DNA of 64,000 bases, taken from positions 1 to 64,000 of the forward strand of contig JAQVMT010000010.1 in assembly GCA_028703495.1 (NCBI GenBank), in the 5' to 3' direction. This stretch comes from Clostridia bacterium (GTDB lineage Bacteria; Bacillota; Clostridia; Christensenellales; CAG-314). Below, in pieces: positions 16,344 through 24,269 of this stretch. The position numbers and the translations under genes are program-made. Under the pieces are notes generated by a model. It worked only from the letters and a program-made list of their open reading frames with translations. It did not search any database and was not told the origin of the DNA. Position 1 is the stretch's first letter. Each line of letters begins with the position of its first letter.

Positions 16344-19199
16344 ATGGTAAATAATAATGAGATAATTAATAATGAAACGGCTGCGCCCGAGGACGTGAAA
16401 AAGAACTCGAACGCAAAAGCCGAAAGCAAGCCAAAGCGCACAAGCAAGCCTCATAAGGGGGCAAATAACGAAGGCAAGGTCGTCGCGGCTTATGCGGAGC
16501 CGAAAACAGCCGCCACAAATACGTCCGACAAGAAACCGCCCGAGAAAGCGGAAGAAGTAGGTGCGGCTTATGCGGAGCTGAAAAAAACCGATAATACAGG
16601 AGAGACTGATGCGAAAGCAAAAAGCGCAAGGAAGAAGTCGGCAAAAAAGCCCCTTCCCGACAAGGCACCGCGCGATAAGGCATCGCCCGAAAAAGCCGTA
16701 ACATCGGATGTCGCCCTTTCTGCGGGTAGAGTGCCTGCAATCGAGAAGCCAAATACCGCAAAAGCGAATGTCGAAGTAAAGGAAGTAAATGCTTCGACCG
16801 CAAAAGTAACGGATGTAAAGGCAGAAGCCGTCGCAAAGTCGACTGCCGTAAACTCAAACGTTAAAGAAGTCAAAGCCTCGACAGCAAAAGTAACGGACGT
16901 AAAAGTAGAAGCCGTCGCAAAGTCGACTGACATAAAAAAGGAAGGCAATGAAACCCGAAATGAAGTTAAAGCCGTAACAGAAACCAAAGTAAATGAAGCC
17001 AAAACCCAAACTGCCGCAAAGAAGGCGACGGGCAAGAGGAAAAAGACTTCAGTAAATTCTGCGACAGCGGCAAATGGCGACAAAAACGTCGATGTCTCGA
17101 AATCCGATATAAAAACGGAAACTAAGGCGGGGGCGGAAACCAATGCCGCAAACAACGATAAAAAAACGCCCAATAAGCCGATCGACACTACCGAAAAGCT
17201 TGCAGAAGCTGCGACAGACAGCCAAGCTAAAAAAGAAGAAATAAAACCAAAACCTGCGAAAGAGGAAGCTGCTAAATCGAAAGAAATAAATACCGATTCA
17301 AAGTCGCGGAATTCGACAAATAAATACTTTAAGAAGAATACCGAAGCAGTAAAGTTGAACGTTGCCGAAGCCAAGACAGTTGAGCAAAACGCGAAGGCTA
17401 ACGCAGTAAACACGAAAAACGTTGCCGAAGCCAAGACAGTTGAGCAAAACGCGAAGGCTACCGTCGAAACCACGATAACAAGTGCGGAGGATGCAAATCG
17501 GCAGACCGATGCCCAAAAAATAGCAGGCGCGGAGAAACAAAGAGAAACCGAGCCAAGCAGAAGAAAAAAACAGGCAAAGAAAAACGGACGACAGGGAAAG
17601 CCCGAGCCGATAAAGACCGATTCGGATAAAGCCGATAAACTGATAGGCAACGCCAAGGCATCCGAACCGCAAGCATCGACAATCGATAAAAAGCCGACCT
17701 ATAAGCCTTTTTTTATACGCAAGACCCTTGCGCCGTTTCCGTTGGAAAGATCCAATTTTGCTTTACCAAAGCTTAAGCCGCAAAGGCTTGCGGTAAGGAA
17801 AAAGCCGATAATCAAGCCTATCGCGGTCGAAGCAAAGCCGATATCGGCAAAGCCTACGCCCGTTAAGCCGACTCAAACGGCAAATCAAAGAAACGCGCAA
17901 AAGACAGCCAAAAATCGTCCCGATCAAAACGCAAGCGGTGCGAGATCTGTTCTAACCCTCGACAAAAACGGCGATAAGTCGAATGCAAACGGCAACACAT
18001 CAAAACCCAATGCCCAAAACAGCGCAGGCAAAGGGACTTCCGATAACGCAAAGCCCAATGCCAATCAATCCAATGCAGGCAGGAAACCCAACGCCAACGA
18101 CAACGGAGATAAAGCCGAAGCCAAAGCTGCAAACTCTGCTGAAGGCAAACTCAATCCCAAAGCCAACGGGGCGAGCAAGCCGAATGACCGAGTTAACGGA
18201 AATGCTAACAAAACTGCGAAAGCCGACCTAAGCGGCGTTCAGGCTTCGAATGCAACCGATACCGATGACATTATCGGCAAAGCCGCTTTGCAGGGCGTTA
18301 CCATTCCTAGGTTTGCCGCCGCCGACGGAAGCCTTACAAAGCTGCAAATCAATCAATTACTGGTTGCGTTGTTTGACATAAGATCCAAGTGGGACAGGCG
18401 TGAGCTGTTGAATATTTGCGTTAAGCATTACGGCTTGACCGAGGAGCAACTAAAGGACAGGGGAAGCGAGAGTGTATCTACGCGATACAAAAGCCTTACG
18501 GGATCGCTCATCAACGAGAAGATCAATCTGGCACAGATTGCCGTTGACGAGGATGAGGCACTGGAAAAGCGCGCGGAATTCGTTTACGGTCAAGCCAAGT
18601 CCAAGTACGGCAAATATCCGAACACTCCGATCGGCAACCATTTCTTCCAAGCCGACAATATGTTCAAGAAGTACACCGCGGGTGAAATATCGCTCAAGGT
18701 CTATTTAAACAAGCTTGAGCGAATGTATATGCAGGCGATAAACATTTTGGGCAGTGAGTTTATGGAGGTTTTGGGCTTGATGCTTGTAAAGAGCAGATAC
18801 GGCAAGTGCGTTATCAAGGACGAGGTTACGGGCGGTCCCAACGATAACGGTATCGACGGCATAGTGCAAATCGAAGACCCCTTGGGAATTAAGGAAACCG
18901 TATTGATTCAGGCAAAAACGCGTAAAAAGATCGAAGCAAGCGTTACGGTAACCGAATTGCGCTGTTTTGTGGGTGTTATGAGCGCGTACGGTGCGACAAA
19001 GGGCGTTATGGTTACCAATGCCACCATTCACCAAGAGGGAAGAAGATTTGCCGCAAAGGTCAAAAACCTCTCGCTTATGGATGCCAAGAAGGTGTTTGCA
19101 TATGCCTTGGAGCACGAGGTAGGAATCGTTTACGAAAACAACGTTCCCAAGCTCGACGAAAAGCTGTTCATCAAAAACGATACGCGAATCGATGTGTAA
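16344..19199 (+). CDS. Mrr-type restriction endonuclease domain fused to a giant disordered Ala/Lys-rich N-terminus
   Basis: A 951-residue protein. Residues 1 to about 640 are low complexity (A, K, T, E, N), highly charged and without predicted fold, containing internal tandem repeats. Residues about 660-740 look like a winged-helix Mrr_N domain (QINQLLVALFDIRSKWDRRE). Residues about 800-951 are an Mrr-like PD-(D/E)xK nuclease: GSEFMEVLGLMLVK, then Asp838 in NGIDGI, Gln856 and Lys858 in IQAKTR, then the family helix FVGVMSAYGATKGVMVTNA. Mrr enzymes cleave modified or foreign DNA. The gene lies between a wall/PHP unit and whiA with no methyltransferase nearby, so a classic restriction role is uncertain. 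A DNA-tethering or nucleoid function of the basic tail is speculation. ATG 16344; weak SD. Confidence 0.8.
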   Translation: MVNNNEIINNETAAPEDVKKNSNAKAESKPKRTSKPHKGANNEGKVVAAYAEPKTAATNTSDKKPPEKAEEVGAAYAELKKTDNTGETDAKAKSARKKSAKKPLPDKAPRDKASPEKAVTSDVALSAGRVPAIEKPNTAKANVEVKEVNASTAKVTDVKAEAVAKSTAVNSNVKEVKASTAKVTDVKVEAVAKSTDIKKEGNETRNEVKAVTETKVNEAKTQTAAKKATGKRKKTSVNSATAANGDKNVDVSKSDIKTETKAGAETNAANNDKKTPNKPIDTTEKLAEAATDSQAKKEEIKPKPAKEEAAKSKEINTDSKSRNSTNKYFKKNTEAVKLNVAEAKTVEQNAKANAVNTKNVAEAKTVEQNAKATVETTITSAEDANRQTDAQKIAGAEKQRETEPSRRKKQAKKNGRQGKPEPIKTDSDKADKLIGNAKASEPQASTIDKKPTYKPFFIRKTLAPFPLERSNFALPKLKPQRLAVRKKPIIKPIAVEAKPISAKPTPVKPTQTANQRNAQKTAKNRPDQNASGARSVLTLDKNGDKSNANGNTSKPNAQNSAGKGTSDNAKPNANQSNAGRKPNANDNGDKAEAKAANSAEGKLNPKANGASKPNDRVNGNANKTAKADLSGVQASNATDTDDIIGKAALQGVTIPRFAAADGSLTKLQINQLLVALFDIRSKWDRRELLNICVKHYGLTEEQLKDRGSESVSTRYKSLTGSLINEKINLAQIAVDEDEALEKRAEFVYGQAKSKYGKYPNTPIGNHFFQADNMFKKYTAGEISLKVYLNKLERMYMQAINILGSEFMEVLGLMLVKSRYGKCVIKDEVTGGPNDNGIDGIVQIEDPLGIKETVLIQAKTRKKIEASVTVTELRCFVGVMSAYGATKGVMVTNATIHQEGRRFAAKVKNLSLMDAKKVFAYALEHEVGIVYENNVPKLDEKLFIKNDTRIDV
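16776..16929 (+). repeat. 84-bp in-frame tandem repeat in the Mrr fusion
   Basis: About 70 bp at 16776-16845 recurs at 16860-16929 (offset 84 bp = 28 codons), both encoding EV-ASTAKVTDVK-EAVAKST type sequence. Confidence 0.85.
17358..17460 (+). repeat. 60-bp in-frame tandem repeat in the Mrr fusion
   Basis: 43 bp at 17358-17400 are identical to 17418-17460 (period 60 bp = 20 codons), encoding NVAEAKTVEQNAKA twice. Confidence 0.95.
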
Positions 19200-19261
19200 T
19201 GCAATGGAAAACCCGTTCTATGGTTCCCTATAAATGACGTGCGGACAGCACAATAAGTATT

Positions 19262-20206
19262 ATGAAGCCGACCTTTTGTAAAATCATTAAAGAGGAAATA
19301 ATCAAAAACGAGAAGCCCAAGCCTTGTTGTGTGGACGCTTTTTTGGCTGCCGCAGTTTATTCTGTGGGTGCGATAAGCATCGAAAACGGAATTGCAACCA
19401 CCGAGCTTAGGCTCAATCCGCAGCTTGTCGCTTTTACAAAGGAATTACTGGACAAAAAGCGCATCGAATATCGGTTTATTGATGGCAAAAAGCCTTGCTT
19501 TGTGCTGGAAAACTGTGAAAAGCTGTTGAGAGAGCTTGAGGTTGCCGGCGACTATAACGGCTATATGGATTTGGTGGAAGGAATCGGCGAAAAATACAAA
19601 AACAATGAGTGCTGTGCGCGGAGTTTGCTCAAGGGGCTGTTCATTTACGGTGGCTCCGTGAAAATCCCGTACATAAGCGAGTTGGACAGCCAGGTCAAGG
19701 GCGGTTATCACCTTGAAATCGTGACAGGAAGTCTTTTTTTGGCTTTGGACGCACAGGAGCTTTTTGCCGAATTCGGATTCGATGCCAAAACGCGCAGCAG
19801 AAGCGGAACGCAATTGCTTTACTTTAAAAGCTCGGACGAAATAGGCGACATTTTGATCTTTTTCGGAGCTACGAGAGGAATGCTCGATTTGGAAAATTCT
19901 CGAATACTCAGATCTATGAGAGCTAATGTAAACCGCCAAAGCAATTGCGTAAATGCAAACATAACAAGAGCGGTGGAAGCCTCACAAGAACAGATTATCG
20001 CCATAAATTGCATAATTAAGGCAGGAAAGCTCAACGAATTTGACGAAACCAGCCAAAAATTAGCACAAACCAGGCTTGAAAATCCCGAGGCTACGCTTGA
20101 CGAGCTTGTGGAGCTGATGAATAAAGTGCTATCCAAAAGCGCGATTTACCACCGACTGAAACGGATCATTCAAAAAGTCGACGAAATCGATGCTTCTAAT
20201 ACCTAA
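19262..20206 (+). CDS. whiA: WhiA-family DNA-binding protein
   Basis: A 314-residue WhiA, a homing-endonuclease-derived (LAGLIDADG-like) N-terminal domain with a C-terminal HTH. It links cell division and chromosome segregation in Firmicutes. Recognisable segments: LLKGLFIYGGSV, the conserved NRQSNCVNANITRAVEAS, and the HTH stretch ATLDELVELMNKVLSKSAIYHRLKRI. The endonuclease catalytic acids are generally lost in this family. No good SD before ATG 19262, although the initial sequence fits the family. It lies 62 bp downstream of the Mrr fusion gene. Confidence 0.92.
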   Translation: MKPTFCKIIKEEIIKNEKPKPCCVDAFLAAAVYSVGAISIENGIATTELRLNPQLVAFTKELLDKKRIEYRFIDGKKPCFVLENCEKLLRELEVAGDYNGYMDLVEGIGEKYKNNECCARSLLKGLFIYGGSVKIPYISELDSQVKGGYHLEIVTGSLFLALDAQELFAEFGFDAKTRSRSGTQLLYFKSSDEIGDILIFFGATRGMLDLENSRILRSMRANVNRQSNCVNANITRAVEASQEQIIAINCIIKAGKLNEFDETSQKLAQTRLENPEATLDELVELMNKVLSKSAIYHRLKRIIQKVDEIDASNT

Positions 20207-20270
20207 TAAACGCAGAAAGCCTAGTTCTATAAAAACGGGCAAAAACCGTGCGACAAGGGCAAAGAAAGCA

Positions 20271-20426
20271 TAATTTACGATTGCGCTTAACACAAAAGCA
20301 ATTAATACTACGAACAAAGACAGCATGCGGTAAAAATGGAAGAAAACGTAATGAACGATTGCGCTTAACACAAAAGCAATCACTAGTACGAACAAAGGCA
20401 ACAAGCGGTAAAAATGGAAGAAAAAA
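20271..20426 (+). repeat. 78-bp direct repeat duplicating the start of the deacylase gene
   Basis: Block 20271-20348 recurs at 20349-20426 with about ten mismatches. The second copy contains the real start ATGGAAGAAAA (20414). The first contains the same start context at 20336 but reads only MEENVMNDCA before a stop, so it is a decoy start or tiny upstream ORF. Confidence 0.9.
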
Positions 20427-20917
20427 TTATTAAGGTTTGTAAATTTCTTGACGAAAACAATCTTGAATATGTGTTGATAAGGCACGAAGCGGTGGTTACC
20501 TGCGAGCAGTCGCGAGAGGTCATAAACACACCCGACTGTTGTGCTTGCAAGAATCTTTTTGTGACGGACAGACGTGCAAAGCGACTTTATTTGATTGTTT
20601 TGAAGAGCGAGAAGCAGGCGGATTTGAAATTTATCGCGCAGTCGGTGGGAGCAGGTCGGTTGGAGTTTTGCACCGATGAAGAGCTTCACTCGTATCTAGG
20701 TGTAATCAGAGGAGCCGTGTCGCCTCTTGCGCTTATCGATGACAAGAACAAAATTCGATTGGTTGTGGACGTTGACGTCCTCAACGCCGAAAAAGTCCGC
20801 TTTCACCCGATGGACAACACGGCGACGGTGATTTTGACCAAGCAAAGCTTCGAAAGCTACCTCAAAGCAATTAAAAAATATGTAATGAGGCTTAATACCG
20901 CCGACAACGTGTATTAA
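20414..20917 (+). CDS. YbaK/ProXp-ala-type aminoacyl-tRNA deacylase
   Basis: A 167-residue trans-editing enzyme that clears mischarged tRNA, most likely Ala-tRNA(Pro) by resemblance to PrdX/ProXp-ala. Motifs: KNLFVTDRRAKRLYLIVLK, the substrate pocket segment ADLKFIAQSVGAGRLEF, RGAVSPLALIDDKN and the late FHPMDNTATVIL. The free-standing length fits. The start at 20414 has only a weak GCGGT upstream and its 5' end is duplicated just upstream. Substrate choice between Cys, Ala and Ser cannot be decided from sequence alone. Confidence 0.85.
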   Translation: MEEKIIKVCKFLDENNLEYVLIRHEAVVTCEQSREVINTPDCCACKNLFVTDRRAKRLYLIVLKSEKQADLKFIAQSVGAGRLEFCTDEELHSYLGVIRGAVSPLALIDDKNKIRLVVDVDVLNAEKVRFHPMDNTATVILTKQSFESYLKAIKKYVMRLNTADNVY

Positions 20918-20924
20918 CAGAAAT

Positions 20925-21040
20925 GCCGCAAAAAAGTTTCAGAGTATGCGCAAACGGTTTTACTAGTGGATAAACCGCAAAGTTGCTGCGTAAGCGCAAA
21001 CGGATTTACTTGCGGACAGACCGCGAAAGTAGGTTAAATA
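20925..21040 (+). repeat. Diverged ~49-bp repeats after the deacylase gene
   Basis: GCCGCAAAAAAGTTTC... at 20925 and ACCGCAAAGTTGCTGC... at 20974 begin parallel blocks, both containing GCGCAAACGG-TTTAC. A third partial copy ACCGCGAAAGT begins near 21020. Confidence 0.65.
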
Positions 21041-21190
21041 GTGCTCCCGATTGCAAAAACGAAGCGGTGAATTACGATTCGGTCGGTCTGAATAGATAAT
21101 AAAAACACGCATATTATTATTAATTTGTTCGCGAAATATGTAGATTAATATGCAAATACGCAATTAATATAAGCAAAGGAAACGTATCGA

Positions 21191-21943
21191 ATGCAAGACA
21201 AAAGCGATAAAAAGAGGTTTGATTTTAAAGCGGAGGCGAAGAAATTTTTCAAGAAGCTCAATGCCTTCGACATAATCGTTTACTGCTCGGGATTAGCGTT
21301 GCTTGCGGTAATGAGGATTTTTTTCGATGCGGCGTGGCTTAGTGTGGTCTCGGTGCTTTTTTCGCTTACAGGCGGAATATTTAACTCTAAGCGTTACAGA
21401 ATTCACAATTTGCTTTCGACTACGTCCGCTTTGTTTTACGTCTACATTTGCTTTGACGGAAAGCTTTACGGCGAGGCAATACTGTACCTATGCGTAATTG
21501 TTCCTCTTTACATCGCAGGATTTGTCAATTGGAACAAAAACCGCACTCAAAAGCTTATCGATGAGGTTTACCACATAAAGCCCAAAGCTTTGTTAATACT
21601 TGCGGGCATTTGTCTTGTAACCGTATTGGGTTACGGAAGCATTTTGAAGTATTTATTAAATGCGAATCAGCCGTTTATGACCGCACTAAGCTCGTCGCTT
21701 TGCGTTTGTGCGGTATATTTGACCAGCAAACGCTATTTGGAGCAGTGGTATTGTTGGCTGATATGCAATGCGGTTTTGTTGGCGGTTTGGTTGACTGCGA
21801 TAATCCGCGACGGCAACACAAGCGGCTATTCCCTGTTGGTGCAAAACTGCATTTTCATAGCTATAAACATCAACGGACTGATAACGTGGAAGAAGCTTGA
21901 AAAGTACCTGTTGATGGAATTTTCCGAGGAGTACAAGCAATAG
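21191..21943 (+). CDS. pnuC: PnuC-family vitamin (nicotinamide riboside) transporter
   Basis: A 250-residue membrane protein with a polar N-terminus and seven hydrophobic segments. The motif EQWYCWLICN in a late helix corresponds to the W-x-x-W/N-type substrate motif of PnuC, a facilitated-diffusion transporter of nicotinamide riboside (relatives carry thiamine or riboflavin). AAAGGAAA precedes ATG 21191. Its neighbour encodes a nucleosidase, compatible with purine/NAD salvage but not proof. No NadR-like kinase is in the window. Confidence 0.85.
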   Translation: MQDKSDKKRFDFKAEAKKFFKKLNAFDIIVYCSGLALLAVMRIFFDAAWLSVVSVLFSLTGGIFNSKRYRIHNLLSTTSALFYVYICFDGKLYGEAILYLCVIVPLYIAGFVNWNKNRTQKLIDEVYHIKPKALLILAGICLVTVLGYGSILKYLLNANQPFMTALSSSLCVCAVYLTSKRYLEQWYCWLICNAVLLAVWLTAIIRDGNTSGYSLLVQNCIFIAININGLITWKKLEKYLLMEFSEEYKQ

Positions 21944-22064
21944 CGCGAACGTAGCAGGTTTAAATTCATGCGGCAAAACTCGGTCAATCGGGAGTAAAGA
22001 AAACAAAGGCGCATTGGACAATTGACAAAACCGAATTCAGTGCGAAACATTAAAAAGAGGGAAA

Positions 22065-22778
22065 ATGATAAAGTTAGGGGCGGTTATCGCAGTAAAAAGC
22101 GAATTGGAAGGCATTTTCGGTAATATAATCGCGCAAGCGAATGTAATTACCGTGGGTTCGTTTACGGTTTACGAAATATTGAGAAAAAACCTTGCGGTGT
22201 ACGTTGTAAATTCGGGGTATGGTGAGATTGCCGCGGCGAGGGCTGCGCAGTTTATGGTCGATCGTATGGACGTGGATTTACTGTACAACACGGGGCTTTG
22301 CGGCAAATTGCACAAGGGCTACGCAATGTATCAACCGGTTGCGGTTAAATCTGTTGTGCATTACGATATAGACACCTCTGCAATAGACAATTGCGAGGAT
22401 TGCCGATATTTAAAGTATCCCGACTGTTTCATTCCCGTGCCCGAAAAGGCAGTGGATTTTGCGGCAAAAGCGTTGAATTTGGATAAGGCAGTTTGCATGT
22501 CCGGCGATAAGTTCATAACCGACCTTTCCACAAAGGAATACTTTACAAAACGCTTTGGCGGAGATATATGCGAAATGGAAGCAGCAGGTCTATTGCTGAC
22601 GGCAAACGCTAATTCGATTCCGCTGATAATGATTAAGTGCGTATCCGACGGTGAAGCGGACGGCGAAGCCGCTAAGGAATACTTCGGGGCAAAAAAGGGC
22701 GTCCACTCAATACTCGAAGGCTTAACACTCAAACTTTTCGACGCGCTCGAACAGAACGAAGCGGAGTTCCTTAAATAG
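22065..22778 (+). CDS. 5'-Methylthioadenosine/S-adenosylhomocysteine nucleosidase-like protein
   Basis: A 237-residue PNP/UDP-family nucleoside hydrolase. The order of motifs is as in Pfs/MTAN: VNSGYGEIAAARAAQ, LLYNTGLCGKL, SGDKFI and the ribose/adenine site ICEMEAAG followed by IPLIMIKCVSDG, where Glu and the later Asp are catalytic. It would split MTA or SAH to adenine plus thioribose sugars, recycling SAM by-products. The first strand GAVIAVKSELEG differs from the usual GAMxxE, so substrate range is uncertain. AGAGGG precedes the ATG. Confidence 0.82.
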   Translation: MIKLGAVIAVKSELEGIFGNIIAQANVITVGSFTVYEILRKNLAVYVVNSGYGEIAAARAAQFMVDRMDVDLLYNTGLCGKLHKGYAMYQPVAVKSVVHYDIDTSAIDNCEDCRYLKYPDCFIPVPEKAVDFAAKALNLDKAVCMSGDKFITDLSTKEYFTKRFGGDICEMEAAGLLLTANANSIPLIMIKCVSDGEADGEAAKEYFGAKKGVHSILEGLTLKLFDALEQNEAEFLK

Positions 22779-22819
22779 TCCGAATGTATTCGATAATGCG
22801 ATAAATATCCAAGTTAATG

Positions 22820-22866
22820 CTTTTCGACGCGCTCGAACAGAATAAAGCGCAGTCCCTTTGACAGTC
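22820..22866 (+). repeat. Diverged copy of the end of the nucleosidase gene
   Basis: 47 bp beginning CTTTTCGACGCGCTCGAACA at 22820 match the gene end at 22734-22780 in about 40 positions (offset 86 bp). The stop codon TAG has become CAG in the copy. Confidence 0.85.
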
Positions 22867-22907
22867 GTGCAAAGAGGAAATTAGCATAAGTGGCTATATT
22901 AGAGATT

Positions 22908-23846
22908 CTAATAACGCACGACGACTTCAACAGGGACTTTGATGTGCTTTTGCTCGGGGGGAATACGCTCCAGCCACTGCAGCATAGTATAGCCGACTAT
23001 GGAGCCCCAATGTGTACGGTCCGCGCTTGCGGTGATGTACTTCTTTCCCGATGTCATAATGCCGTCGAAGCCTGTTACGGTAACCGAATGTGCGGTTTCG
23101 GTGCCTATGTGAAGTCCGTCAATAACACCCCAAGCCATTTCGTCGTTGGCACAGACTATGGCATCGGGCAAGGACGTAAGTCCGAGCAAATACCTCGATG
23201 CGTTGACTCCTCCGTCATATGTGAAATCGCTTTGCAAGCTGATGATATTCTTCTTCGCGATGTGCCTGTCGGTTAACACATCCGAAAACCCCGAGAAACG
23301 GTCCTGACTTTCGTAGGAGCCTTGCGGACCATTAACAAAGGCAAAGTTTTTTGCACCCTTATCTAGCAGCATTTCGGTAATTTTGTACAGTCCTTTATAA
23401 TTGTCTAGGGTTATGCTCGCGGTGTCCGATATCTCCACATCTCTGTCCATAAAAACGATAGGAATACGCCGTTGTGCCACTCTTTCCACTTCCTTATCCT
23501 CGACCTCGGAGTTTAGAATTATTAACCCGTCCACCCATTTAAGGCGGCTTACGTCCTTACCAATGTATATCAAAAGCTCACAATTACCGAAGTTAAGGAC
23601 CTTTTTCAATGCGGAGACGATTTGCGGATATATTTCGCCGCCGATCGAGTTCAGGCATAACACGATTTGCCTAAAATATCCGCTTTCCTTTCGCCTTCCG
23701 CTTTTGCCGGTGTAGCCCATCTGTTCTGCAATGGATATGACCTTTCTGCGCGTTTCGTCGGGAATCCTTATGTCGTTATTGAGGGAGTAAGATACCGTCG
23801 AAACCGCCACGCCCGCCGCTTTTGCTATGTCTTTTAAAGTTACCAT
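22908..23846 (-). CDS. LacI-family transcriptional repressor of the glycan locus
   Basis: A 312-residue LacI/GalR regulator. The N-terminal HTH reads TLKDIAKAAGVAVSTVSYSL with hinge RRKVISIAEQMGY. The effector domain has the expected IVFMDRD, FAFVNGPQ, PDAIVCANDEMAWGV and VTGFDG segments. It is divergent from the GH94 phosphorylase gene, so it very likely controls the downstream cluster and releases DNA on binding an oligosaccharide. ATG complement at 23846 with AAAGGAAAA upstream. Its own promoter and a 21-bp inverted repeat lie in the divergent region. The effector sugar is unknown. Confidence 0.92.
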   Translation of the reverse strand: MVTLKDIAKAAGVAVSTVSYSLNNDIRIPDETRRKVISIAEQMGYTGKSGRRKESGYFRQIVLCLNSIGGEIYPQIVSALKKVLNFGNCELLIYIGKDVSRLKWVDGLIILNSEVEDKEVERVAQRRIPIVFMDRDVEISDTASITLDNYKGLYKITEMLLDKGAKNFAFVNGPQGSYESQDRFSGFSDVLTDRHIAKKNIISLQSDFTYDGGVNASRYLLGLTSLPDAIVCANDEMAWGVIDGLHIGTETAHSVTVTGFDGIMTSGKKYITASADRTHWGSIVGYTMLQWLERIPPEQKHIKVPVEVVVRY

Positions 23847-23896
23847 AACTTGTTTTCCTTTTGTTTTTATTTGTTATTGCCGTAAGGTATTGCGTA

Positions 23897-23917
23897 TTTT
23901 ACCATAAAGCGGTAAAA
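23897..23917. promoter_or_regulatory. Candidate operator: 7-bp perfect inverted repeat in the lacI leader
   Basis: TTTTACC (23897-23903) ATAAAGC GGTAAAA (23911-23917). It lies about 50 bp upstream of the repressor start and just downstream of its predicted transcription start, suitable for autoregulatory roadblock. Assignment is by symmetry and position only. Confidence 0.5.
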
Positions 23918-23934
23918 AATTAACCCGATAACGC

Positions 23935-23963
23935 AGTATAAAGGTTTTCTTCGAAAAAGTCAA
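23935..23963 (-). promoter_or_regulatory. Promoter of the lacI-family gene
   Basis: Read on the minus strand: TTGACT (23963-23958), 17-bp spacer, TATACT (23940-23935). Confidence 0.75.
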
Positions 23964-23995
23964 TCGAAATTCAATAATTTCAATAAGAATAGCTA

Positions 23996-24024
23996 TTGAC
24001 AAGGGTCAAATTATGAATTATACT
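23996..24024 (+). promoter_or_regulatory. Promoter of the GH94-led glycan cluster
   Basis: TTGACA (23996-24001), 17-bp spacer, TATACT (24019-24024). The -35 box is the left arm of TTGAC-AAGG-GTCAA (23996-24009), and a perfect inverted repeat GAAATT-CAAT-AATTTC lies at 23966-23981. Both are possible repressor contacts. The leader to GH94 is about 240 nt. Confidence 0.8.
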
Positions 24025-24269
24025 TATAACGAGTGGAAAAGCAAAACTGTATTTATAATGATTTAATATGCAAGAAATATTCGTATAGGCATTTTGGCGG
24101 TTGCGGTTGCGAAGCAGAAAAGTTTATCGAATTTTATTGAAATAGCAATTTCCGCTTCTAATTACATATAATCATCGGCTGGCTTTGTGAAGGGGCGGTT
24201 TAAATTCTTCGATGGAATATTTGTAATTTGATGCGGATTAGTATTAGTAGTTTTAAAAAGGAAGAGTGT

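Noticed and set aside
16568-17656. 362-codon minus-strand frame opposite the Mrr fusion, with hydrophobic composition
   Set aside because: It is the complement of the Ala/Lys-rich repeats; the plus frame continues into a conserved nuclease domain, and no SD precedes the minus frame.
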